From: CALCKW01 sp033852095
GTDB taxonomy: Bacteria > Pseudomonadota > Gammaproteobacteria > CALCKW01
Length of the DNA stretch: 64,000 nt
Assembly: GCA_033852095.1 (NCBI GenBank)
Contig: JAWSVD010000110.1
Span: forward strand, 1 to 64,000
Direction of reading: 5' to 3'
Shown: positions 42,360 to 52,838 of the stretch, piece by piece
Layout: each line of letters starts with the position of its first letter
How positions within the stretch are numbered: position 1 is the stretch's first letter
Made by a program: the position numbers and the translations under genes
Notes under the pieces: generated by a model
Database searches by the model: none
What the model saw: the letters and a program-made list of their open reading frames with translations, nothing else
What the model was told of the DNA's origin: nothing

Positions 42360-44018
42360 TCAGGAGAGTGCTGGCAACAACTCTTTACTCGCCGAGATAA
42401 TATGAGGTGCTTTATAAGCCTTCACTTTTTCCAGCAGTGGCTCACCGTACCAGCGGCCCTTGTCTCTGTAACACATGATGTCCAGCTCAGAGACCAACTG
42501 CGCGAATTCCGCGTCCGCCAGTTGATTGGCAAGCTCCGGCAGCGACCTGAGCTCGCGTCTAAATGTCCCGCTGCCCCAATCCAACATCGCCTCTCTCGCC
42601 ACCTTTATATCCGCACGGGTTACCGCCTCGACCAGACGCACCATTGCGGCATCAGGTGAGCACAGTTGCTCGTCGGTTTGCAGCGGCAGTGGCCGGCGGC
42701 GGCGGCGCCTGATCACCAACGTGGCGAATGCAATGATTGAGATGAGCACGGTGATCGTGCGAGGGTCTCTCAACCAAATACCTATGCCCTCCCTGGGCAA
42801 AACACGCAACGCGGGCTCTGCTGTCAACTGCTCTTCGGCGACCGTGTTCTCCACTGTCGCTGCGGGCGATGACTGTTCGGTGACAGCCAAACCACTGACC
42901 GACAGCACGGGCACAGCAATTATCGCTACTTCTTCTTCAGCGCGTTGCACGTTCCACCACGTCAGCTCAAAAGGCTCGACCGTGATATTGCCCGGCCGGG
43001 TGGGTATGATTGTCCAGCGTGAAACACGCTGCGATACGATGCCCGTGGCGCCTGCTTTTTTTGCGGCACGGCTGCCATCGGGATAGAGCCGCACGCCGGT
43101 TATCTGCGGGTCTGGCAGTTCGGGAATCTGCGCAGGCAATACCCCGTCTGCGGTGATTGTCATCACCAGCGTCAGCGGCTCGCCCACCTCGGCGTGTTCG
43201 GGCTGCCACACGGCAGTCGCTGAAAGCGCCTTAGCAGCTAACCACCAACGCGCACTGTACTTATCGGGGGCCGGCAGGACATTCAAGGATATCGCTGGCC
43301 CGCGCACCACAACAGTCTGCGTATCCTGAGCGAAAAATCGGTTGGAGCGGGTGCCCAAGATGATGCGCGCGCGCAAGGTGATGGCCGGCAGCTCAATCTG
43401 GCCGCTGCGCTGCGGGAAGAGCGCGTACTTGCGCTCCAACACCGAATACTCTCGCCCGTCGACCTGCTCCACATAACTTCGGTCCAAACCCAGCCTCTCG
43501 ACCTGCACGTCTGCATGCACGGGCTCCGTGACACTGCCGTCCGCGATCGACTGCTGCTGGTAGAGCTTCATGGTGTAGATGATTTGCTGCTGCACATAGG
43601 GCTCGGCTTCAGAGACTTCCACTCGCAAAAAATAGGGCCGCTGCTCCTGCCCGCCCGCACTGGCGGCCCGGCTCGCGACTTGTATTTCAAGCGCCTTGCT
43701 GCGCTGACCGCCCATCTCGATGGCAGGGACAGACAGCACACCCTCGCGTTTGGGGGCCAGCACGAATTCCCAGGATCGGCTGCTGGAGTGCGCACCGTTT
43801 ATCAAGCTGACTTGATTCGCACTGGAGCGCTGCAACACATCGAAATCAGCCAGCGCCGGGCTGAATTCTGCCGGTGCGCTGCCGTCTCGCAATACCACAC
43901 TCATCACCAAGGTCTGGTCGAGGAAGAGGCTCTTGCGATCCACACTGACCTGCAGCTCCGCCGCAAGCGATACCGAGTGTAAGAACAGCGCGGCGACAAA
44001 TATCAACAACCTCACCAT
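42360..44018 (-). CDS. batD: BatD-like protein
   Basis: 552 residues from ATG 44018. Signal peptide LLIFVAALFLHSVSLAAE, then several beta-sandwich segments (ELQVSVDRKSLFLDQTLVMSV, EVSEAEPYVQQQIIYTMKLY, LPAITLRARIILGTRSNRFF, the repeated oxygen-tolerance DUF pattern), a membrane helix near 455-475 followed by the basic RRRRRRP, and a helical cytoplasmic tail. BatD is the large periplasmic part of the Bacteroides aerotolerance (Bat) membrane complex. Last gene of the seven-gene operon; it overlaps the BatC stop by 7 nt. Confidence 0.88.
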   Translation of the reverse strand: MVRLLIFVAALFLHSVSLAAELQVSVDRKSLFLDQTLVMSVVLRDGSAPAEFSPALADFDVLQRSSANQVSLINGAHSSSRSWEFVLAPKREGVLSVPAIEMGGQRSKALEIQVASRAASAGGQEQRPYFLRVEVSEAEPYVQQQIIYTMKLYQQQSIADGSVTEPVHADVQVERLGLDRSYVEQVDGREYSVLERKYALFPQRSGQIELPAITLRARIILGTRSNRFFAQDTQTVVVRGPAISLNVLPAPDKYSARWWLAAKALSATAVWQPEHAEVGEPLTLVMTITADGVLPAQIPELPDPQITGVRLYPDGSRAAKKAGATGIVSQRVSRWTIIPTRPGNITVEPFELTWWNVQRAEEEVAIIAVPVLSVSGLAVTEQSSPAATVENTVAEEQLTAEPALRVLPREGIGIWLRDPRTITVLISIIAFATLVIRRRRRRPLPLQTDEQLCSPDAAMVRLVEAVTRADIKVAREAMLDWGSGTFRRELRSLPELANQLADAEFAQLVSELDIMCYRDKGRWYGEPLLEKVKAYKAPHIISASKELLPALS

Positions 44019-44764
44019 GCCTGCTCCCGATCTCGACTCTGACTGTAATTGCGCTGATGCTCTCGGATGATGCGCGCGCGCAGTAATCCAGCGGGGTCGT
44101 CCGGCACCTGCTGCAACCACTGGTCCATGGTCTGCTGCTGTTCATCGTGCGACTCATCGGGCGCTTGCGCGGGCTGCGCCCCTTGCTCAGCGGAAGGTTC
44201 GTCCGCCTCAGCGCTCGCCTCAGCGTCTTCAGGCGGCGCATCATCTTTCTCCGCCTCAGACTGAGAGCCCTGGCTATCTTGTTGTTCTTCTCCGCCCTCC
44301 TCACCTTCGCCCTGTGAGGGTTGCGGCTCTCCTTCACCTTCGCCGTCATCTGACTCGCCATCTTGCTCTCGCTGTTCCGCAAGTTCGGCCAGCGACTGGG
44401 CTATTTTTTTGTTGTGCATGGCATCGTCGTAGTGTGGGTCTTGCTCAGAAACCGCATCAAAGGCAGAAACGGCCTCTTCATACGCACCGGATCGAACCAG
44501 AGACGTGCCGCTGTTGTATTTGTTTTTCCCCTGTCCATAGAGCGCGGCAGCCTCTTCGAATGCATCAGCACGAAATTTGACCAGTGCTCGCTGCTCATCA
44601 CTCACGGCCAGCTGCTCAGCCTGTTCAAAATCCTTGAGCTCAACCATTTCTTGCAGGCGTTGATCGCTGCGCTGCCAAAGATCCGCCCACTGCAATGCCT
44701 GGGCCTTACTTGCCCCGAACAGCGTGAGCAGCAGGCAACAGCGCCACAAATTATTGACCCGCAT
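44012..44764 (-). CDS. batC: BatC-like TPR protein with acidic low-complexity region
   Basis: 250 residues: signal peptide (LWRCCLLLTLFGASKAQA), about two TPR units (FEEAAALYGQGKNKYNSGTS, GAYEEAVSAFDAVSEQDPHYDDAM, about 60-115), then a 90-residue Glu/Gln/Ser/Asp-rich tract and a short conserved-looking end (QTMDQWLQQVPDDPAGLLRARI). It is the TPR partner of the Bat VWA proteins. The acidic tract is probably disordered and periplasmic. Its ATG overlaps the BatB stop by one base (TGATG). Confidence 0.83.
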   Translation of the reverse strand: MRVNNLWRCCLLLTLFGASKAQALQWADLWQRSDQRLQEMVELKDFEQAEQLAVSDEQRALVKFRADAFEEAAALYGQGKNKYNSGTSLVRSGAYEEAVSAFDAVSEQDPHYDDAMHNKKIAQSLAELAEQREQDGESDDGEGEGEPQPSQGEGEEGGEEQQDSQGSQSEAEKDDAPPEDAEASAEADEPSAEQGAQPAQAPDESHDEQQQTMDQWLQQVPDDPAGLLRARIIREHQRNYSQSRDREQAW

Positions 44765-45753
44765 CAAAACCACCTCGCCCAAAACAGGCAACAGCCCCAG
44801 GGGGCCAATAACCACAACAGCCAGGGGCCACGGTCCAGCCACAACTGCGTGCTGCGCTGCTGCTCGGCTCCGGCGTCAGTTGCATTGAGCACGTCGAAAC
44901 GCGGCAACAACGCCTGCACATCACTGCCATCTGCGCGCAACAGCGCAAAGCGACCCTGCCCAGCGGCTGCGAGCTTATTCAAAGCTGACTGCGGCGTGGA
45001 CACGATCAGCGGCCTTCCGTCGGCACCTCGTATCGCCCGCCCGTTGCGCCCCGGCACAGGTGCACCTTCCAAACTGCCCACCGCCATAACCGACACAGGC
45101 ACACCCGCGTCAGCTGCTTGCTCGGCCGCGTCCAGCGCCGCTTGGTCCGGAGCCGAATCCGTTATCAATACAATCTCACCACCGGGAAGCCCAGACTGCC
45201 GCAACAAACCCTGGGCATAGAGAATCGCCTCGCCGATATTCGCGCCCTGAGTCGGAGCTAACGCTGTCGTGATGGCCGTCGCCGTCTCACGCAGTGTCAG
45301 CGCATCATCGGTCAGCGGGCTGACCACATAGGGGGAAGCGGCAAACACCACCAGGCCCACCTGCCGGTCTCTGCTCGCCTGCAGCAGATCGATCAGCTTA
45401 AGACGCGCCAGCGTCAAGCGGCTGGGTTTGAGATCAGCGGCGTTCATGGATTGCGATATATCGAGCACAAAGACACGGCCCTGTTGTTGCCGCCCTACCT
45501 GAGTATCTACTTTTTCCCAAGCTGGCCCCGCGCCCGCCAACACCGCGATTGCGACAGCAACGGGGATACTCTTGCGTATCCAGTGAGCGTAAGCATCACC
45601 GCCCAACTGGAACTGCGCGCCCAGCAAATGCGCATCGACACAATCGGCCCAGCCACCTCGCTGAGCCCCTTGGCCACGCCACCACCAACTCAACAACAAC
45701 ACACAAGGCAACAGCAATAACCACAGGGGCCTTAAAAAATGGAAATCAGTCAT
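44764..45753 (-). CDS. batB: BatB-like VWA-domain membrane protein
   Basis: 329 residues with two N-terminal membrane helices (FLRPLWLLLLPCVLLLSWWW and SIPVAVAIAVLAGAG), a VWA domain whose MIDAS residues appear as VLDISQSMNAADL, with the conserved DDALTLRE and LITDSAPDQAA strands, and a C-terminal helix. VWA domains bind Mg2+ and mediate protein contacts; in the Bat system BatA and BatB form the membrane complex. ATG 45753 overlaps the batA stop by 8 nt. Confidence 0.87.
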   Translation of the reverse strand: MTDFHFLRPLWLLLLPCVLLLSWWWRGQGAQRGGWADCVDAHLLGAQFQLGGDAYAHWIRKSIPVAVAIAVLAGAGPAWEKVDTQVGRQQQGRVFVLDISQSMNAADLKPSRLTLARLKLIDLLQASRDRQVGLVVFAASPYVVSPLTDDALTLRETATAITTALAPTQGANIGEAILYAQGLLRQSGLPGGEIVLITDSAPDQAALDAAEQAADAGVPVSVMAVGSLEGAPVPGRNGRAIRGADGRPLIVSTPQSALNKLAAAGQGRFALLRADGSDVQALLPRFDVLNATDAGAEQQRSTQLWLDRGPWLLWLLAPWGCCLFWARWF

Positions 45754-46705
45754 GGCGACGCCACCCCCATGGCTCGAGCAGTAACAGCGCAAACCCTAAC
45801 GCCGCTGCCAGTGCCCAGTGAAAAAACGCGTGTTTGGGCCTGAATATCTCATCCCCCGCCGCCGCTGGCTCCAAGGTATCCAGCGCTCGATAAACATCGA
45901 TCAACTCACTGGTATCAGCCGCCTTGAAGAACTGCCCGCCGGTGAGTTCGGCGACCTCCCGCAAGCTCGCTTCATCGATACCCGAGCCTGGTAATACAGC
46001 ACCAAAGAAGGAGCGCTCTTTGCTCCCCACACCGATGGTATGAATACGCACGTCCATCTGCCTGGCCAGCTCCGCGGCCTGCTTGGGCTGCAACTCACCG
46101 GCCGTGTTGTCACCGTCTGTCAGCAGCACCAACACCCGTGATTTCGACGGTCTGTCACGCAGGCGCTTCACCGCCAAACCAATTGCATCGCCGATGGCCG
46201 TTGATTTGCCCGCCAACCCCACCACAGCGTCTTGCAGAAAATAGTCGACCGTTTTTTTGTCAAAGGTCAGCGGGGTTTGCAAATAGGGCTTGGTACCAAA
46301 CAATATCAAACCAACTCTGTCCCCCTCGCGCCGCAATACAAAATCACTGGCGACTGCCCTGACGGCGTCCAGCCGCGTCAGGCGCTGCCCCTGCCAAAAG
46401 AAATCGCGGTTGTCCATGCTGCCCGAAATATCCATGGCCATCATCAGATCGCGCCCCGTCACCGGCAGCGATTCATTCTCGCCCAAGACCTGCGGCTGGG
46501 CGAGGGCCACCACGAAACAGATCCAACTCAACAGGGCCACCACCTGCCGCCAAGCAATACCTGCCCCGGTAGAGAGTTCCGTAGGAAGCGCGTCGATTGA
46601 GGGCAGATGCAGCGCACCGCCATCTGTTTTGTCGCGATTCAAAAATAAGAACAGCAGCGGAAGTGGCAACAATAAAAATGCGAGCGGCAAGGCAAAATCA
46701 ATCAT
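45746..46705 (-). CDS. batA: BatA-like VWA-domain membrane protein
   Basis: 319 residues: an N-terminal helix (ALPLAFLLLPLPLLFLFL), a second near 55-70, a VWA domain with complete MIDAS motif MDISGSMD (Asp92, Ser94, Ser96), TPLTFDKK with the MIDAS threonine region, VLLTDGDNTAG and a C-terminal helix (HWALAAALGFALLLL). It differs from BatB in retaining a canonical DxSxS. It is a core component of the aerotolerance complex. It overlaps the DUF4381 stop by 8 nt. Confidence 0.9.
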   Translation of the reverse strand: MIDFALPLAFLLLPLPLLFLFLNRDKTDGGALHLPSIDALPTELSTGAGIAWRQVVALLSWICFVVALAQPQVLGENESLPVTGRDLMMAMDISGSMDNRDFFWQGQRLTRLDAVRAVASDFVLRREGDRVGLILFGTKPYLQTPLTFDKKTVDYFLQDAVVGLAGKSTAIGDAIGLAVKRLRDRPSKSRVLVLLTDGDNTAGELQPKQAAELARQMDVRIHTIGVGSKERSFFGAVLPGSGIDEASLREVAELTGGQFFKAADTSELIDVYRALDTLEPAAAGDEIFRPKHAFFHWALAAALGFALLLLEPWGWRRHD

Positions 46706-47219
46706 GGCCTTTCCCCGAGACTTTGCGTGCGCCTTTCAGCCAAGCGGCACAGGCTTGCAGTAAGTCCTTCACCTGAGCATCGGGCAGTGATTGAGCTTTG
46801 TAGGGCGCCTGTATTAATACGAGAGCGGCGCTGCGACCGAATCCGGCGCCATCACCCACTTCCCTGATGATGTCGATCCAGCGTTCATCCGTGGCCCGCG
46901 CCACCGCTGTTCGACCGCGGGCGGCGATAGCAGAACGCCGCATCAGCACGGACAGTTGAGCCACCACCGAGCGCGAATCAAGATCCCCCTGGCTGAACGC
47001 CTGCTCTAAATCGCGCAGTTCTGTCTCGGCAAATTGAACCCAACGAACCCGGCGGTGCCGCGCCAGGAATGCTCTGCCCAGCAGCGCAAACAGCACCACT
47101 AACAGCAGCAAAAGCAGCCACCAGCCTGGCGCGGGCGGCCACCAGTGCACCGCAGGTGCGCTGATATCATGGAGTTGAGCCAGCAGCTTTTCTGTCTCTT
47201 GTTGAATGTCTTGCTCCAT
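46698..47219 (-). CDS. DUF4381 membrane protein of the Bat operon
   Basis: 173 residues: short N-terminal periplasmic part ending HWWPPAPGWWLLLLLLVVLFALLG (single membrane helix, about 30-50) and a basic helical cytoplasmic domain (LARHRRVRWVQFAETELRDLEQAF, VVAQLSVLMRRSAIAARGR). DUF4381 proteins are regularly encoded between DUF58 and BatA in gammaproteobacterial Bat operons, as here. Function unknown beyond this association. Confidence 0.82.
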   Translation of the reverse strand: MEQDIQQETEKLLAQLHDISAPAVHWWPPAPGWWLLLLLLVVLFALLGRAFLARHRRVRWVQFAETELRDLEQAFSQGDLDSRSVVAQLSVLMRRSAIAARGRTAVARATDERWIDIIREVGDGAGFGRSAALVLIQAPYKAQSLPDAQVKDLLQACAAWLKGARKVSGKGHD

Positions 47220-47225
47220 GTCGCC

Positions 47226-48133
47226 CTATACCTGCACGCTGCGCGTCAAGACCGAACTGACGTCATGCTCGGTGCTAATGCGTTGGTAACGGGCGCCGGC
47301 GCGGGTGAATTCATGGCTTAATTGCTCGGCACGGCGCTCAAACTGCGCACTGTATTCGCGAGCGGCCGCACTGCCGGCGCGCGGCAGCACACGACGGCGT
47401 ATTCCGTCAGTCACCGTACAGCCGGCGCGGGCGGGCAATAACCATTGCAGTGGATCAACCACGTGCATCATCTGCAGTGCGGCGTGGCGGCAGGCGCCGC
47501 CAAGCGCCAGCTGAGCGTCCGCGTCCCAGTCGTGAAAATCAGACACCACAAAAGCCTCCCCACCGGCGTGCAGCACACGCTTTAATTCGGTCAACATCTC
47601 CGCCATGGAGAGACCGCCAGGCTGCGATTCAGCGTGGCATTCCACCATCGCTTTGCAGAGCTGAGCCACCCCTGAATGCCCCGCCTTAGGCGGCAGCTCG
47701 CGGTGCTGCAGGTCATTGAAGATCAGCGCCCCAACCTTGTCGCCGTGGCCAACAGCGCGCCAAGCCAAGCCGGCCGCCAATCGCGCGCAGTGCACGGATT
47801 TAAAACACACGCGCGTGCCGTAACGCAGTGCCAATCGCAGATCGACCACAATAAGCACAGGCCGCTCGCGCTCTTCTTGGAAGAGTTTGCTGTGCACCTT
47901 GCCTCTTCTGGCAGTGGTTTTCCAATCGATAAAACGCAGCTCATCGCCTGCCTGGTAGGGCCGCAACTCGGCGAAATCCAGGCCGCGGCCCAATGGCCTA
48001 GCGCGGTTATTCTGGCCGCCACGGGTGCGCACCTGCTTCATGTGCCGACGGCGAATACGCTGCACAACGCGCTGTGCCAAGAGCTCGGGCATGCCGAGAT
48101 CCACGCCCTCACGCCACGCACCGGCAGCTGTTG

Positions 48134-48137
<4 letters not shown>
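47226..48137 (-). CDS. DUF58 domain protein of the MoxR/Bat operon
   Basis: 303 residues. It carries the DUF58 signature GRGLDFAELRPYQAGDELRFIDWKTTARRGKVHSKLFQEERERPVLIVVDLR, a VWA-like core. DUF58 proteins pair with MoxR AAA+ ATPases. GTG start overlaps the MoxR stop (GTGA). No membrane helix is visible, unlike some homologues, so it is probably cytoplasmic and membrane-associated through its partners. Confidence 0.88.
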
Positions 48138-49111
<974 letters not shown>

Positions 49112-49227
49112 GTGTACAATACTCCCTCTTTTGATCCGCAGTGCGCCGACAATGTCGTGCGCCAAATCCGCCCATTATAGAACGAAGCGTGAAGCGGTAT
49201 ACCCCCCTAACAGCGGAGTAATGATAA

Positions 49228-50052
49228 ATGTCTGAATCCATCCTGATCACGGGTTGCTCCAGCGGCATTGGCCTGTGCTTGGCGCGCGGTTTGCGCAAGA
49301 ATGGCTACCGTGTTTTAGCGACGGCTCGCGCCGCGGAAGACGTGGACCTGCTGCGCGCCGAAGGGCTGGAAGCTTGGGTCTTGGACTTGGACGACAGCCA
49401 AAATGTTCAACAGCTCGCGCTAGAAATCACCGACGCCACGGAGGGAAAATTATACGCACTGATCAACAACGCGGCCTACGGCCAGGTTGGCGCGGTGGAG
49501 GACTTAAGCCGCGAAGTGTTGCGCGCCCAGTTCGAGACCAACGTCTTCGGCACCCAAGAGCTGAGCAACGCCCTGCTGCCGAGCATGCGAGCGGCGGGCC
49601 GCGGCCGTATCATTTACATCAGCTCCATACTCGGGCTGGTCTGCATGCCTATGCGCGGTGCCTACTCGGCCAGCAAATTTGCGCTCGAGGCACTCGCCGA
49701 CAACCTGCGCATGGAACTTGCCGGCAGCGGCGTGCAAGTATCCCTGATCGAGCCCGGGCCGATCGTGTCGAAATTCCGCGAGAACGCGCTGCGGGTATTC
49801 AACGCCACCATCGACACCGAAGCCAGCGTGCACAAGACACGCTACCAACGTGAGATCAGCCGACTGAACAACCCGAATCCGAACTCTAAATTCACCCTGC
49901 AACCCGACGCGGTACTGCAAAAGGTTGAACACGCCCTGCGTGCCAAGCGCGCTCGGCCTCGTTATTACGTGACCACGCCCGCCTGGGTTTTCGGCCTGCT
50001 GCGACGCTTGCTGCCAACCCGCGCCTTGGATGCACTGTTATCACGCGGCTAG
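49228..50052 (+). CDS. Short-chain dehydrogenase/reductase
   Basis: 274 residues, classical SDR. Cofactor motif TGCSSGIG (8-15), NNAAYG (the NNAG equivalent), active-site serine in YISSILG, and Tyr-X3-Lys in YSASK. The N-terminal RxxArg pattern (ATARAAED) suggests NADP preference. A helical C-terminal extension (LRRLLPTRALDALLSRG) may bind membrane. Cytoplasmic oxidoreductase of unknown substrate. GGAG lies 9 nt upstream of the ATG. Confidence 0.87.
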   Translation: MSESILITGCSSGIGLCLARGLRKNGYRVLATARAAEDVDLLRAEGLEAWVLDLDDSQNVQQLALEITDATEGKLYALINNAAYGQVGAVEDLSREVLRAQFETNVFGTQELSNALLPSMRAAGRGRIIYISSILGLVCMPMRGAYSASKFALEALADNLRMELAGSGVQVSLIEPGPIVSKFRENALRVFNATIDTEASVHKTRYQREISRLNNPNPNSKFTLQPDAVLQKVEHALRAKRARPRYYVTTPAWVFGLLRRLLPTRALDALLSRG

Positions 50053-50175
50053 ACAGATAAAATAATGCATTGGGGCGAAGCCAGTTATGCTCCGACTCAC
50101 GCGGGACGCTGAGCATTGAACCGACGCCGAGCACAAAGCCGTGCCCGGGGTATTTGACTATTTAAAGGAGCAAAC

Positions 50176-51438
50176 ATGAAAATCTCCGCCTTCGGCGAGC
50201 GCTTCGGTGAGCAACTGGGTGTGCTGCAATTGATGGATGATTTCGCAGCGCTGGCCGACAGCAGCGAGCCCACCATCATGCTCGGCGGCGGCAACCCCGC
50301 CTGCCTGGACGAAGTCATGGCGGTCTATCAGCGCCAGCTGCAAGAACTCAGCGCAGACAGCGCACGTTTTAACGCCGCCTTCGGCAACTACGACACCCCG
50401 GTCGGTCGGGTGGAGCTGATCGACGCGCTGGTGAAACTGCTCAACCGCGAATACGGCTGGGGTATCGGCCGCGAGCACGTCGCCCTCACCAACGGCAGCC
50501 AGAACGCCTTCTTTTGCCTGTTCAACCTCTTCGGCGGGCGCCGCAGCGACGGCACTTTGCAAAAAGTGCTGCTGCCAATGGCACCTGAATACATGGGTTA
50601 CAGCGATGTGGCCGTGGGCGAGCGCTTCTTTGTCAGCCACCGCCCCACCATCGAAGAGCTGCCGGGTGGCCTGTTCAAATACCACGTGGATTTCAACGCC
50701 GTGACCGTCGGCGAGGACATCGGCGCCCTGTGTGTCTCACGCCCCACCAACCCCACGGGCAACGTGCTGACCGACGAAGAGATCACACACCTGGAACAGC
50801 TGGCACTGGACAACGATGTGCCGCTGATCATCGACAACGCTTACGGCGCGCCCTTCCCTGACATCACGGCGGGCAACATCACGCCGAGCTGGTCGGAAAA
50901 CACCGTGATGTGCATGAGCCTGTCCAAGATCGGCCTGCCCGCGGTGCGCACTGGCATCGTCATCGCACGGCCGGAGATCGTGCGTAAAATCGGCGCCATG
51001 AACGCGGTGATGAACCTCTCCCCCGGCGGCATCGGGCCGTCCCTGCTGGCCCCGCTGGTGGAGAGCGGCGAGATCATCACCCTGGCACGTCAGCACATCC
51101 GCCCCTTCTACAGGGCACACGCGGAGTTCGCGCGGGACAAGCTGACCCAAGCGCTGGCGCGCACGCCCGCCCGACTGCACCGGCCCGAGGGGGCGATCTT
51201 TGTCTGGCTGTGGATGCCCGGCCTGCCGATCGACACCTACACCCTGTACCAGCGCCTCAAGGCGCGGCACGTGGTGGTGGTGCCGGGCGAGCATTTTTTC
51301 CCGGGCCTGGAAAAGGACGACTGGGCGCACAAACACGAATGCCTGCGCATCAGCGTGGCGCAGCCCGAAGCGGTCATCGCGCAGGGGCTCGACATCATCA
51401 TCGACGAAGTCATCGCCACCTACGCCGGCGAGCGCTAA
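50176..51438 (+). CDS. avtA: Valine--pyruvate aminotransferase
   Basis: 420 residues, fold-type I PLP enzyme close to AvtA in length and sequence: SGxxxxMLGGGNPACLDEV-like N-terminus, SRPTNPTGNVLTDEE, DNAYGAPFPDI, PLP-lysine Lys251 in MSLSKIGLPAVRTGI, and a C-terminal ECLRISVAQP. It transfers the amino group between valine and pyruvate (or related 2-oxo acids) in alanine/valine metabolism. AAAGGAG lies 6 nt before the ATG. A gap of about 87 nt separates it from xthA. Confidence 0.92.
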   Translation: MKISAFGERFGEQLGVLQLMDDFAALADSSEPTIMLGGGNPACLDEVMAVYQRQLQELSADSARFNAAFGNYDTPVGRVELIDALVKLLNREYGWGIGREHVALTNGSQNAFFCLFNLFGGRRSDGTLQKVLLPMAPEYMGYSDVAVGERFFVSHRPTIEELPGGLFKYHVDFNAVTVGEDIGALCVSRPTNPTGNVLTDEEITHLEQLALDNDVPLIIDNAYGAPFPDITAGNITPSWSENTVMCMSLSKIGLPAVRTGIVIARPEIVRKIGAMNAVMNLSPGGIGPSLLAPLVESGEIITLARQHIRPFYRAHAEFARDKLTQALARTPARLHRPEGAIFVWLWMPGLPIDTYTLYQRLKARHVVVVPGEHFFPGLEKDDWAHKHECLRISVAQPEAVIAQGLDIIIDEVIATYAGER

Positions 51439-51525
51439 TGCTGACAGCTAAAGCCGTCGCCTGCCAGCTTGCACCCACGCCGCATCAGATGCATAGTCCT
51501 CACCCTTGTCGCCGCTGGAGTCAGC

Positions 51526-52356
51526 ATGAAAATAGTCTCGTTTAACGTCAACAGCGTTCGCCAGCGCCTGCACCAGCTGCAGGCCCTGATCGACAACCAT
51601 GCCCCCGACATCATCGGCCTGCAGGAAATCAAGGTCAGCGACCCGGACTTTCCCGTGGCCGATATCGAAGCGCTGGGTTATCACGTGGTGTATCACGGCC
51701 AGAAGACCCACTACGGCGTCGCCATGCTGTGCAAGCAGGCGCCGACAGCGGTGATCAAGGGTTTTGCGAGCGACGACGAGGACGCGCAGCGACGCTGGAT
51801 CGGGGTCGAGTATCCGCTGGCTGACGGCGACAGCCTGCACGTCTACAACGGTTATTTCCCGCAGGGTGAGGCACGTGATCACGCCGTCAAATTCCCCGCC
51901 AAAGAGCGTTTTTACGCCGACGTGCTGAGCTGCCTAGAGCGACACCAGCCAGAGCAGAAAGTGCTGGTCATGGGGGATTTTAACGTGGCTCCTGTGGAGG
52001 CGGACATTGGCATTGGCCCGGACAACGCCAAGCGTTGGCTGCGCAGCGGCAAAGCGAGTTTCCTGCCCGAAGAACGCGAATGGCTGCAGCGGCTCGCCGA
52101 CTGGGGCTTGGTCGACACCTACCGCCATCTCTACCCCGAGAACACAGATTTTTACAGCTGGTTTGACTACCGCTCCAAAGGCTTCGACCGCGACCCCCGA
52201 CGCGGCCTGCGCATCGATCACCTCTACGCCAGCGCGCCACTGATGGAGCTGTTGCAAGACAGCGGCATGGACTACGACATCCGCGGCATGGAAAAACCCA
52301 GCGATCACTGCCCCGTCTGGAGCAGTTTCAACACAACAGCAGGCAGCACCGCATGA
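51526..52356 (+). CDS. xthA: Exodeoxyribonuclease III (AP endonuclease)
   Basis: 276 residues, an EEP-superfamily nuclease. The N-terminus MKIVSFNVNSVRQRLHQL, metal-binding LQEIKV, YNGYFPQG, GDFNVAPVEADI (Asp/Asn pair), FYSWFDYRSKGFDRDPRRGLRIDHL and the closing SDHCPVW (catalytic His) match XthA. It cleaves abasic sites and 3' ends in base-excision repair. ATG 51526 is chosen because it begins at the conserved strand and follows GGAG; a start 57 nt upstream has no family counterpart. Overlaps the next gene by ATGA. Confidence 0.93.
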   Translation: MKIVSFNVNSVRQRLHQLQALIDNHAPDIIGLQEIKVSDPDFPVADIEALGYHVVYHGQKTHYGVAMLCKQAPTAVIKGFASDDEDAQRRWIGVEYPLADGDSLHVYNGYFPQGEARDHAVKFPAKERFYADVLSCLERHQPEQKVLVMGDFNVAPVEADIGIGPDNAKRWLRSGKASFLPEEREWLQRLADWGLVDTYRHLYPENTDFYSWFDYRSKGFDRDPRRGLRIDHLYASAPLMELLQDSGMDYDIRGMEKPSDHCPVWSSFNTTAGSTA

Positions 52357-52838
52357 ATTGGTTTTTCTTTGGCAGCATGATGGATCAAGAAGTACTGGAA
52401 ATCGTGGTCGGTCGCACCGTGCTTGAAGAGGAAATGATCACCACCATACTGCCCGGTTATCGCCGTGTTGGCGTGGCCAACGAGAGCTACCCCGCCTTGG
52501 TGCACACGTCCAACCAGTCGATAGAGGGTGTGTTGATCGAGGATCTGGACGCCTCTGAATCGCTGCGAATAATCTATTTTGAAGGCGAGGAATACAAGCC
52601 CGAAGAAGTGCAGCTGCAGCTCAAAAACCACAAACCCGAGAGTGCCTATTGTTTTTTAGCGTCAGCGGATTTAGAACTCGTTGATCGGGAATGGGATTTC
52701 GAATCGTGGCGCACGCAACATTTGCAGGATTTCCTGCACCTCAGCGAAGAATGGATGGCGAGCTACGGGAAACTGGAGTTTGATGAGGTCAACGCCCAGT
52801 GGCTGGATTCGAACAAGCGCCGCGACTGGGATAACTAA
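52353..52838 (+). CDS. AIG2/GGCT-fold gamma-glutamylcyclotransferase-like protein
   Basis: 161 residues. FFFGSMMD at the start corresponds to the YGSNL substrate loop; ILPGYRRVGVANESYPALV and SIEGVLIEDLD (with the catalytic-position glutamate in EGVL) follow in the order of the AIG2-like family. It is cytoplasmic and possibly handles gamma-glutamyl amines or similar. Its start overlaps the xthA stop (ATGA) and its stop overlaps the convergent Ada-like gene by 4 nt. It is a distant relative of the GGCT-like protein at 8.1 kb. Confidence 0.75.
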   Translation: MNWFFFGSMMDQEVLEIVVGRTVLEEEMITTILPGYRRVGVANESYPALVHTSNQSIEGVLIEDLDASESLRIIYFEGEEYKPEEVQLQLKNHKPESAYCFLASADLELVDREWDFESWRTQHLQDFLHLSEEWMASYGKLEFDEVNAQWLDSNKRRDWDN